Shown in pieces: positions 16,038-23,624 of a stretch of 64,000 nt of DNA. Origin of the DNA: Ruminococcus sp. (GTDB lineage: Bacteria > Bacillota > Clostridia > Oscillospirales > Ruminococcaceae); contig JAGAMB010000039.1 in the NCBI GenBank assembly GCA_017624895.1, forward strand, positions 1-64,000, written 5' to 3'. Within the stretch, counting starts at the first letter, position 1, and the number at the start of each line of letters is the position of its first letter. Made by a program: the position numbers and the translations under genes. The notes beneath the pieces are model-generated. The model saw only the letters and a program-made list of their open reading frames with translations. It had not been told where the DNA came from and ran no database searches.

Positions 16038-18131
16038 TTATTTCGCCCCCGAAATTATACCATCAAGGAGCGTATCATTCCATTTCATTGACGTTCTGTT
16101 GAGAATACCATAGCCGTCATCACCGTCAGACTTGTTGTTATCCCACACAAAGCACTTGATACCACGCTTTTTAGCCGATGAAATATAATAATTATAGTAT
16201 TCCTTTCTGGTGGAGTCATCGGCAATTCCCATACAGCCGAACTCCGCTATAATAAGGGGCGTTCCCTTATCAATGAATTTTTTCTTCATTGAGTCAAATT
16301 TTGCATCAAGCTCAGATTTTTCAGCCTGACCAAAGGTTGTTGTTTCTCCGGAAGTAAATCTCCACGGCGCATAATAATGAATTGATACTATAAGATTTTT
16401 GTCATCAGGAACAATAACATCATTCATCGCAACTTCCTCGGCACAAGCGCCATATGCAGATATAATAAGAGTTCTTTCTGTATTTTTTCCGCCGCTTGCA
16501 CGGACTGTATCAACAAAATCCTGAACATATTTATTGACAACAGCGCGTTCTGCCGCTGTTCCGCCCATCCACTCGTTAGCGCTTCCGATAGTTCTTGCCT
16601 CATTCATACCCTCGAATATAAGCCTGTCACCGTAGTCCTTGAAATATTCCGAAACCTGCTCCCATATCTTCTTGAACTTCGCGCTGTCACCTGCATATTC
16701 TGCTTCCGTTGGATTAAACCAGATATAATCGTCGTGGTGCATATTTATAATAACATACATATCATTGTCGTAAATATAATCCACAACCTCTTTTACACGG
16801 CCAAGCCACTCCTTCTGTATGGTATCGCCGTCCATATGCTCGCCCCACGTTACAGGAACACGTATAGCATTGAAGCCTGCCTTCTTTACGGATTTAACAA
16901 GTTCTTCGGTAGTTTTGGGATTTCCCCAGCCAGTTTCCGTAGCAAGTCCCTTTTTATCTGTGTTATAACATTCAAGACTGTTGCCCAGATTCCAGCCTAC
17001 CTTTATATCCTTTACAATTTCATCGGAGCTGCGGAAACCATAAGATTGCGGCTGTATGTTACTCTGAGGTTTTTCCTCCTTAACAGTCGGAACAACCTCT
17101 GCCGAGCTGCCAAGACTGTATTTTACTGTAATCGAATCGAGAGTTGCCTCCGCCTGTTCACTCCACCAATAGCCTAACACCAGTTCACCATCCTCTGAAA
17201 CATAATTTTTCGCCTGCGGTTCAAGAATCCAAGTAAGTGAAATATCTGAGCTGTCTGTAAATTCTGCTATATCAGCTGTCATATATTCGCCCTTTGAAGA
17301 ATTATAGCCAAATGCTCCTGTGAACTTTCCGAAGCCTCCCGCGCCGCTGATGTTATATGTTACGGACTGCGGTACTGCTCCCTTTGGAAGCGAATCAAGA
17401 GAAACCCTTATAGTATTATCCTCGGCACTGTAGCTGACGCTTTTTCCTACCTCAATATCAACAGTTCTGTCGCATGGAATATCCGCTGTACGTGTGATAT
17501 TGCATATAACGTTTTCAATGCGTATTTCTGACGAACCGCCCCACCAGTAACCGAAAAGCACTTCTCCGTTGGGTGAGATGTAATCTGAAATATTCTCAGG
17601 AACGTTCCACGTAATTTCGCCATAGGTTCCCTCTGTAGGAGCTGAAAAATCTTCTGACTGATACCAACCCTCGTCAGTAGCAGAAGGACAATCGCCGTTT
17701 ACGGAAATACCGCAGCCGCCCTTGAACTGCCCGATATCATAGCCGTCGGAAGAATAGATCACAAAAGTAAATGAATTGATCTTATCGCCCTCACAGATAA
17801 AGTCAGCAAGAGGAAATTTCACGGTATTACTTCCATTTTCCCTGCCGATAATAGTATCCACATTCTGCTGTATTCCGAGATTTGCAGTAACTGCTTCAAT
17901 TGGGCTTATATGCTCTGTGGGAGCTTCTGTGGGAGCTTCTGTGGGACTTTCTGTTGAAGTTTCAGAAGAATCGTTTTTTATTTCAGCAGAACTCTCATCT
18001 GTCTTATCCTCTTTCCCCTCTGATGGAGCAGACTCTGAATTGCCGGATTTATCCGGTATAAGCTTTCCACCGATGGTTGCCACCGCCGCAATGAGCAATG
18101 CAGATAAAATAACAGCTAATTTCCTTTTCAT
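16038..18131 (-). CDS. secreted GH5 endoglucanase with two tandem CBM-like modules
   Basis: The 697-residue protein has an N-terminal signal or anchor (about 7-25) and an acidic Ser/Thr-rich TEAPTEAP linker to about 73. Two related beta-sandwich-like repeats follow (about 85-212 and 220-340; each ends with a GYWW motif). A GH5 catalytic domain of the GH5_4 style begins near 365. The acid/base Glu is in FEGMNEAR and the nucleophile Glu in IIAEFG. No dockerin is present, so it may be tethered by its uncleaved N-terminal segment. The repeats resemble CBM modules of Ruminococcus glucanases (CBM80/DUF5620 style, unverified). Expected substrates are beta-glucan, xyloglucan or cellulose. Confidence 0.88.
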   Translation of the reverse strand: MKRKLAVILSALLIAAVATIGGKLIPDKSGNSESAPSEGKEDKTDESSAEIKNDSSETSTESPTEAPTEAPTEHISPIEAVTANLGIQQNVDTIIGRENGSNTVKFPLADFICEGDKINSFTFVIYSSDGYDIGQFKGGCGISVNGDCPSATDEGWYQSEDFSAPTEGTYGEITWNVPENISDYISPNGEVLFGYWWGGSSEIRIENVICNITRTADIPCDRTVDIEVGKSVSYSAEDNTIRVSLDSLPKGAVPQSVTYNISGAGGFGKFTGAFGYNSSKGEYMTADIAEFTDSSDISLTWILEPQAKNYVSEDGELVLGYWWSEQAEATLDSITVKYSLGSSAEVVPTVKEEKPQSNIQPQSYGFRSSDEIVKDIKVGWNLGNSLECYNTDKKGLATETGWGNPKTTEELVKSVKKAGFNAIRVPVTWGEHMDGDTIQKEWLGRVKEVVDYIYDNDMYVIINMHHDDYIWFNPTEAEYAGDSAKFKKIWEQVSEYFKDYGDRLIFEGMNEARTIGSANEWMGGTAAERAVVNKYVQDFVDTVRASGGKNTERTLIISAYGACAEEVAMNDVIVPDDKNLIVSIHYYAPWRFTSGETTTFGQAEKSELDAKFDSMKKKFIDKGTPLIIAEFGCMGIADDSTRKEYYNYYISSAKKRGIKCFVWDNNKSDGDDGYGILNRTSMKWNDTLLDGIISGAK

Positions 18132-18203
18132 TAATTACATCCTTTTCTATACGCAGGGATTTTTCCTATGTCCATTTTATTTATATCCTGCGATTGTTTA
18201 ATT

Positions 18204-18245
18204 ATACTAATCCCTAAAATGTTAGTAGACAAAAGGGATTAGTAT
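18204..18245. repeat. compact palindromic element, family A
   Basis: ATACTAATCCCT (18204-18215) and AGGGATTAGTAT (18234-18245) form a perfect 12-bp inverted repeat. The core AAAATGTTAGTAGACAAA matches the ends of two longer elements at 21827 and 33893-33983. It lies in the leader of the GH5 gene and would fold as a hairpin in that mRNA. Confidence 0.65.
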
Positions 18246-18265
18246 TAAAAGCAATATACAAGCTG

Positions 18266-18294
18266 ATTATAGCATATTTCAGCCGATTTTGCAA
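18266..18294 (-). promoter_or_regulatory. promoter of the secreted GH5 gene
   Basis: On the minus strand TTGCAA (18289-18294) and TATAAT (18266-18271) have 17-bp spacing. The leader is about 125 nt long and holds the family A palindrome. Confidence 0.65.
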
Positions 18295-18381
18295 CATATA
18301 CCACACTTTTTCAATTGCAAATAATCTGTGAACAAGTATTTGTTTTAAACCAACGAAGATAGTGCAATAAAAAAGTCATAT

Positions 18382-18410
18382 TTGACTTTTTTCAAATTTT
18401 AGTGTATACT
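18382..18410 (+). promoter_or_regulatory. promoter of the carboxypeptidase gene
   Basis: TTGACT (18382-18387) and TATACT (18405-18410) with a 17-bp spacer, about 50 bp before the ATG. Confidence 0.78.
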
Positions 18411-18462
18411 GTATAGGTGTTAAATTGGCTTTATATTGATTATCTATCATGGAGTGTTCAAA

Positions 18463-19488
18463 ATGAGAAAAATTTTGATGTATATAGCTGCCTGCTGTCT
18501 TGTTCTCCTGACCGGTTGCTGTATAAAAACTGAAAATTCCAGCAGCAGGAATTCTCGTATCTTTAATGGATTTTTTATGCAATATTTTTTGCATAGTAAT
18601 AACACAGCAGCTGCCACAACTACAGCTGTCACAACCACTTCCACAACCGTCACCACAACTGTAACCACTACACAGGCAGTCACAGAGCCGCCAACAGAAC
18701 CGCCTGTCAGATATTATACATCGGCGGCGGTATATGCCCCTGAAAGCGATACTGTAATTTTCAGCGACAAGATCCACGAATCAATATCTCCCGCAAGTAT
18801 GACCAAACTGATGACAGCCTGTGTTGCTCTGAAATATGTACCATCTGACACAGTTTTCACTGTAGGCTCGGAGCTTGGCTACGTACAGCCATATTCAAGT
18901 ATGTGCTACATAGAACCAGGTCAGCAGTTTACCCTGCACGATCTGCTGACAGGTCTGCTCCTTTCATCGGGCAATGATGCAGCTTATAAAATTGCTGTAA
19001 ATACCGCAAGAATTGAATCAGGCAACACTTCTATGACTGATATTGAAGCTATCGAGTATTTCTGCGGACTTATGAATCAGCTTGCAGCAGAGCTTGAAAT
19101 GACAAACACTCATTTTGCAACACCTGACGGCTGGGATCATAATCAGCAGCTCACCACAGTGTACGATTTATTGAAGCTGACGAAATACTCTATGAAATAC
19201 GATGAAATAGGCGAGATAACCGCCCTTGCCGAAAAGGACATAACAGCTCTGACAGGCGAGGATTTCAACTGGAAAAACTCCAACCGCCTGCTCCACGAAG
19301 ATGACGATTACTACTGCCCTTACGCTATCGGTACAAAAACAGGCTCAACTGTACTTGCCGGAAATTGCCTTATTTCACAATTTTACATCAATGCCACGAA
19401 CTATATAATCATCGTCACAGGATGTCCCACAGATGAAAGCCGATTTGAGGAAACACTGAAGCTTTTCGAAGAATTTTGTATGCAATAG
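18463..19488 (+). CDS. D-alanyl-D-alanine carboxypeptidase lipoprotein (DacF-type)
   Basis: The 341-residue penicillin-binding protein (S11 family) trims the terminal D-Ala of peptidoglycan stem peptides at the outer membrane face. The lipobox is LLTGC (Cys 19). A Thr-rich linker covers residues 45-75. Catalytic motifs are SMTK (112-115), SGN (169-171) and KTG (292-294), all intact. A TTG start at 18436 would add nine residues before the signal peptide. The ATG at 18463 after GGAG is preferred. The poly-Thr linker is like those of the CHAP protein at 38864, a local surface-protein style. Confidence 0.9.
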   Translation: MRKILMYIAACCLVLLTGCCIKTENSSSRNSRIFNGFFMQYFLHSNNTAAATTTAVTTTSTTVTTTVTTTQAVTEPPTEPPVRYYTSAAVYAPESDTVIFSDKIHESISPASMTKLMTACVALKYVPSDTVFTVGSELGYVQPYSSMCYIEPGQQFTLHDLLTGLLLSSGNDAAYKIAVNTARIESGNTSMTDIEAIEYFCGLMNQLAAELEMTNTHFATPDGWDHNQQLTTVYDLLKLTKYSMKYDEIGEITALAEKDITALTGEDFNWKNSNRLLHEDDDYYCPYAIGTKTGSTVLAGNCLISQFYINATNYIIIVTGCPTDESRFEETLKLFEEFCMQ

Positions 19489-19500
19489 AATATTACCATC

Positions 19501-19528
19501 TGCCGCACTTTCTGTGCGGCATTTTTTT
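19501..19528 (+). terminator. terminator of the carboxypeptidase gene
   Basis: TGCCGCAC and GTGCGGCA pair over a 5-base loop and seven T follow. Confidence 0.9.
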
Positions 19529-19549
19529 AAGAAAAATTTCGTAAAATAC

Positions 19550-19578
19550 GTGACAAAGAGAGAAATATATGGTATAAT
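19550..19578 (+). promoter_or_regulatory. promoter of metG
   Basis: GTGACA (19550-19555) and TATAAT (19573-19578) with a 17-bp spacer. No T-box or S-box leader fits in the 50-bp leader. Confidence 0.75.
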
Positions 19579-19630
19579 AGAAGTGCTGATTTCATTCGTC
19601 AGCAAATATATCCGAAATGGAGCGATTTTT

Positions 19631-21616
19631 ATGTCAAAGAAACCCTTTTACATTACTACACCTATTTATTACCCATCGGGTAATCCACATATCGGTCACA
19701 GCTACACAACTGTAGCCTGCGACTCTATTGCACGTTTCAAACGAATGCAGGGCTATGATGTAATGTTCCTCACCGGTACAGATGAGCATGGTCTGAAAAT
19801 TGAGCAGAAAGCCGCTGAACAGGGCGTTACACCTAAGGAATACGTTGACGTTATCGTTGACAAATTCAAGAACCTCTGGCAATATATGAATATTTCCTAC
19901 GATAGATATATCCGTACAACCGACGACTATCACGTAGAATCCGTGCAGAAAATTTTCAAGACACTCTACGACAAGGGATACATCTACAAGGGCGAATATT
20001 CAGGAAAATACTGCACTCCCTGCGAAAGCTTCTGGACAGATTCACAGCTTGACGAAAACGGCTGCTGCCCTGAATGTCACAGACCTGTGAAATTCGCCAA
20101 GGAAGAAGCATACTTCTTCAAGATGTCACCCTTTGCAGAACGCATTGAAAAACTTCTCCTTGAAACAGACTATCTCCGTCCAAAGACAAGAGCAATTGAG
20201 CTTGTAAACAACTTCATCAAGCCCGGTCTGGAGGATTTGTGCGTATCAAGAACAACTTTCAAGTGGGGCGTTCCCGTTTCATTTGACGACAAGCACGTTG
20301 TATATGTATGGATTGACGCACTTTCCAACTATATCACAGCTCTCGGCTATATGAATGACAAGTATGACGATTTCGACAAATACTGGAGCGCAGATGTTCA
20401 TATGGTTGCAAAGGATATTATGCGATTCCACGCTATTATCTGGCCTGCAATGCTTATGGCGCTTGACCTGCCCCTTCCTAAGCACCTTGCGGTTCACGGC
20501 TACATCACAATGCAGAGCAAGGGCGGCGAAAGCGTTAAGATGTCAAAATCTCTCGGAAACGTGGTTGATCCCTTTGTTCTTGGCGAACGTTATGGCTGTG
20601 ACGCTATCAGATACCACATTCTCCGTGAAATGGCTCTCGGTGCTGACAGCCTTTTCTCCAACGAGATTATGATTAACCGTATTAATTCCGACCTTGCCAA
20701 CGGATTCGGAAACCTCGTTTCACGTACCGTTGCAATGGCTGACAAGTATTTCGGCGGAACTCTCCCCTCAGACCGTCAGGCTGACGCTCTCGACGACGAT
20801 TTCAAGAGTGTAGTTCTGGGTGCTGTATCAGCTGTTGAGGCTGCCATGGACGAAACAAAAATCAAGCAGGCTCTTGAAGAAATATTCAAGGCTGTTGACC
20901 GCGCTAACAAGTACATCGACGAAACAGAGCCATGGAAACTGGGCAAGGACGAGTCCGCAAAGGGACGTCTTGCAACGGTTCTCTACAATCTCCTTGACGG
21001 TATCAGAATTATTTCAACTCTCCTCAGCCCATTTATGCCTGCAACTATGCCTGAGGTATGGAAGCAGATTGGTGCAGCTGAGGCTGATGTGGCATATGAT
21101 AAGCTGTCTGTATTCGGAGTTCTCCCCGAAAATGTAACAGTATGCAAGGGTGCAATCCTGTTCCCAAGAATTGACGTTGACAAGGAAATTGAGGAGCTTA
21201 ACTCAATTATTCAGAAGAATATGGAAGCTGCACAGTCCAGCCTTTCCGCTGAGGAAAAGGGCGAGGCAGCTATGGAAATCCCCGAACTTGCTGAGGAAAT
21301 CTCCATTGATGATTTTGCTAAGGTTGAGCTGAGATGTGCAAAAATCCTCTCTGCTGAAAAAGTAAAGAAATCCGATAAGCTTCTCTGCTTACAGCTTGAC
21401 GACGGAATGGGCGGCAGACAGGTAGTTTCGGGAATTGCCGAATACTACACTCCCGAAGAACTTGTTGGAAAGAAAATTCAGCTTGTGGCAAATCTCAAGC
21501 CTGTAAAGCTCCGTGGTGTTGAAAGCTTTGGTATGATTTGTGCCGCTGATACTCCCGACGGTGTAAAGGTGCTGTTCCTTGATGACAGTATCCCCTGCGG
21601 TGCTAAAATCAGATAA
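19631..21616 (+). CDS. metG: methionyl-tRNA synthetase with C-terminal tRNA-binding domain
   Basis: The 661-residue class I synthetase has HIGH at 20-23, KMSKS at 303-307 and a zinc knuckle with CTPC (128-131) and CCPEC (145-149). An anticodon-binding helical domain precedes a C-terminal Trbp111-type domain (about 560-661) that aids dimerisation and tRNA binding. An upstream in-frame start at 19514 would overlap the terminator and promoter. The ATG at 19631 after GGAG gives the standard N-terminus MSKKPFYITTPIYYP. Confidence 0.97.
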   Translation: MSKKPFYITTPIYYPSGNPHIGHSYTTVACDSIARFKRMQGYDVMFLTGTDEHGLKIEQKAAEQGVTPKEYVDVIVDKFKNLWQYMNISYDRYIRTTDDYHVESVQKIFKTLYDKGYIYKGEYSGKYCTPCESFWTDSQLDENGCCPECHRPVKFAKEEAYFFKMSPFAERIEKLLLETDYLRPKTRAIELVNNFIKPGLEDLCVSRTTFKWGVPVSFDDKHVVYVWIDALSNYITALGYMNDKYDDFDKYWSADVHMVAKDIMRFHAIIWPAMLMALDLPLPKHLAVHGYITMQSKGGESVKMSKSLGNVVDPFVLGERYGCDAIRYHILREMALGADSLFSNEIMINRINSDLANGFGNLVSRTVAMADKYFGGTLPSDRQADALDDDFKSVVLGAVSAVEAAMDETKIKQALEEIFKAVDRANKYIDETEPWKLGKDESAKGRLATVLYNLLDGIRIISTLLSPFMPATMPEVWKQIGAAEADVAYDKLSVFGVLPENVTVCKGAILFPRIDVDKEIEELNSIIQKNMEAAQSSLSAEEKGEAAMEIPELAEEISIDDFAKVELRCAKILSAEKVKKSDKLLCLQLDDGMGGRQVVSGIAEYYTPEELVGKKIQLVANLKPVKLRGVESFGMICAADTPDGVKVLFLDDSIPCGAKIR

Positions 21617-21747
21617 TTCTTTAATTAAATGAGCCGTTAGCTGTTAGCTTTTAGCCTTTAGCTATGTGGGCGACTGATATAATTTGTAGGGACACAATAT
21701 GCTGTGTCCGCAATTTCAGTAAGAAATTCATAATTAAGAATTATGGG

Positions 21748-21775
21748 CGGCGGAATTTATTTCTGCCGTCTTTTC
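21748..21775 (+). terminator. terminator-like hairpin, same sequence module as 34078-34100
   Basis: CGGCGGAA pairs with TTCTGCCG over a 5-base loop, followed by TCTTTTC on the plus strand, 130 nt after metG. Confidence 0.6.
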
Positions 21776-21826
21776 TTATGTGCGCTAATTTATTTTGTAG
21801 GGGCTGCCTTTGGCAGTCCGCTATAT

Positions 21827-21866
21827 ATACCAATCCCTGAAACAACAGTAGACAAATCTAATGGCT
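21827..21866. repeat. family A element end
   Basis: A 40-bp stretch beginning ATACCAATCCCTGAAACAAC is identical at about 38 positions to the left end of the element at 33893. No matching right end is visible nearby, so this copy is partial or diverged. Confidence 0.65.
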
Positions 21867-22019
21867 AAAAGCTAATAGCTAATGGCTGATTTAATAATTA
21901 CGCATTAATTCTGAATTCTTAATTCATAATTCTTAATTCAAAAACTGTCCGCCAGCGGCGTACAAGCGTATTTACCAAAAAAACATATTTCATAATTTTA
22001 TTTTCTGCATTTCTGCCAA

Positions 22020-22048
22020 TTGATTTTTGGCATATTTTATTATATAAT
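22020..22048 (+). promoter_or_regulatory. promoter of the aspartate kinase gene
   Basis: TTGATT (22020-22025) and TATAAT (22043-22048) with a 17-bp spacer. The leader is about 45 nt, so no lysine riboswitch fits. Confidence 0.7.
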
Positions 22049-22098
22049 ATAGTTAGTATGATAGAAAAATAACAATAATATGAAAGTGGGTATTTCCT

Positions 22099-23433
22099 AT
22101 GGCTAATAAAGTTGTAAAATTCGGCGGCAGCTCCCTTGCTGACGCTAACCAGTTCCGCAAGGTTGCTGATATTATAAAATCCGATGACAAGCGCAGATAC
22201 GTTGTTCCATCTGCTCCCGGAAAGCGTTTCTCCGATGATATAAAGGTAACTGATATGCTCTATAAATGCTGTGAGCTTGCTGGCAGCGGCATTGATTTCA
22301 CAGAGGATTTCCAGATTATCAAAGACCGCTATAACGGCATTATTTCTGACCTTGGTGTTGATATCAGCCTTGATGCTGATTTCGATATCATTGTAAATGA
22401 GCTGAAAGCCCGCCCTGCAAAGGACTACGCTGCAAGCCGCGGCGAGTACCTCAATGGTAAGGTTTTAGCTGCATACCTCGGCTTCAATTTCGTTGATGCT
22501 GCTGATGTTATTGTTTTCAATACAAAGGGACAGCTTCTCCTCGATGATACTGTAAAGGCTGTAAAGGCACAGCTGAAAGACCTTGACAACGCTGTTATCC
22601 CCGGATTTTACGGACGTACAACAGAGGGCGTTATCAAGACATTCTCCAGAGGCGGCTCTGATGTAACAGGTTCTATTATCGCAAATGCTGTAAATGCTGA
22701 CATTTACGAGAACTGGACAGACGTTTCAGGCTTCCTTGTGGCTGATCCCAGAATAGTTGAGGATCCGGAGGCTATTGAAACTATTACCTACCGTGAGCTT
22801 CGTGAGCTTGCATATATGGGAGCTTCCGTTCTCCACGAGGACGCTATTTTCCCTGTTCGTTCCGCAGGTATTCCAATCAATATCCGCAATACAAACAGAC
22901 CTGAGGACGCAGGTACAATGATCGTATCAAATGACCACGATTTCAGCCGTGAAAGCCTCGGTCATACAATTACAGGTATCGCAGGCAAGAAGGGCTTCAG
23001 CACAATCAATATCGAAAAGGCTATGATGAACAATGAGCTTGGTTTCGGTATGAAAGTTCTCAATGTACTTTATCAGAACGGTATTTCCTTTGAGCATATG
23101 CCCTCCGGTATCGACACAATGAGCATTACTGTTGACAGCGCTAAGCTGGAGCCTGTTCGTGAAAAGGTTCTTGCTGAAATCCGCCGTGAGGTTAATCCCG
23201 ATCACCTTGAAATCGAGGATAATATCGCTATTCTCGCTGTTGTTGGCAGACGTATGAAGAATACCCGCGGTACTGTTGCAAGAGTTTTCGCTGCTATGGC
23301 TCACGCTCGCATCAATGTAAAACTTATCGACCAGGGTTCTTCTGAGCTTAATGTTATCATCGGTGTAAGCGAAAGCGACCTCCCCGAAGCTATCAGACGT
23401 ATCTACGATATGTTTATCAATTCAGAAAAGTAA
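22099..23433 (+). CDS. aspartate kinase
   Basis: The 444-residue enzyme phosphorylates L-aspartate, the first step to Lys, Met and Thr. The N-terminal kinase domain begins with VVKFGGSSLAD and includes FSRGGSDVTGS and the ENWTDVSGF substrate site. Two ACT domains (about 300-444) provide allosteric control. The sequence layout is the ThrA/LysC monofunctional class III type. It is a single-gene unit with its own promoter and terminator. Which amino acid inhibits it cannot be read from sequence. Confidence 0.94.
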   Translation: MANKVVKFGGSSLADANQFRKVADIIKSDDKRRYVVPSAPGKRFSDDIKVTDMLYKCCELAGSGIDFTEDFQIIKDRYNGIISDLGVDISLDADFDIIVNELKARPAKDYAASRGEYLNGKVLAAYLGFNFVDAADVIVFNTKGQLLLDDTVKAVKAQLKDLDNAVIPGFYGRTTEGVIKTFSRGGSDVTGSIIANAVNADIYENWTDVSGFLVADPRIVEDPEAIETITYRELRELAYMGASVLHEDAIFPVRSAGIPINIRNTNRPEDAGTMIVSNDHDFSRESLGHTITGIAGKKGFSTINIEKAMMNNELGFGMKVLNVLYQNGISFEHMPSGIDTMSITVDSAKLEPVREKVLAEIRREVNPDHLEIEDNIAILAVVGRRMKNTRGTVARVFAAMAHARINVKLIDQGSSELNVIIGVSESDLPEAIRRIYDMFINSEK

Positions 23434-23443
23434 TTATTCTATT

Positions 23444-23475
23444 CCGCACAGATTTTATAGTCTGTGCGGTTTTTG
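23444..23475 (+). terminator. terminator of the aspartate kinase gene
   Basis: CCGCACAGA and TCTGTGCGG pair over an 8-base loop and five T follow. Confidence 0.9.
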
Positions 23476-23624
23476 TTTCCTTTGCATAAATTTAGTATAT
23501 ACTAACTGGTTATTCCTACAAAATTGAAAATTTTTTCGTCTTTTTTGCCCTCTAAATACACTTGTATATAGAAAGAAGCAAATTTATGCCGATTCTAATA
23601 AATATTTAAAATGGAGGACATACT

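Larger units (their letters stand above)
21617..22019. repeat. repeat-rich intergenic region
   Basis: There is no gene here. The sequence is a patchwork of short repeats. GTTAGC/TTAGCC-type units occur near 21630-21665 and TAATAGCTAATGGC near 21872-21888. Two hairpins share the shell TTGTAGGG...GTCCGC (21683-21712 and 21795-21820). An AATTC/TAATTC-rich tract lies near 21911-21940, and an element end of family A begins at 21827. Confidence 0.7.
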
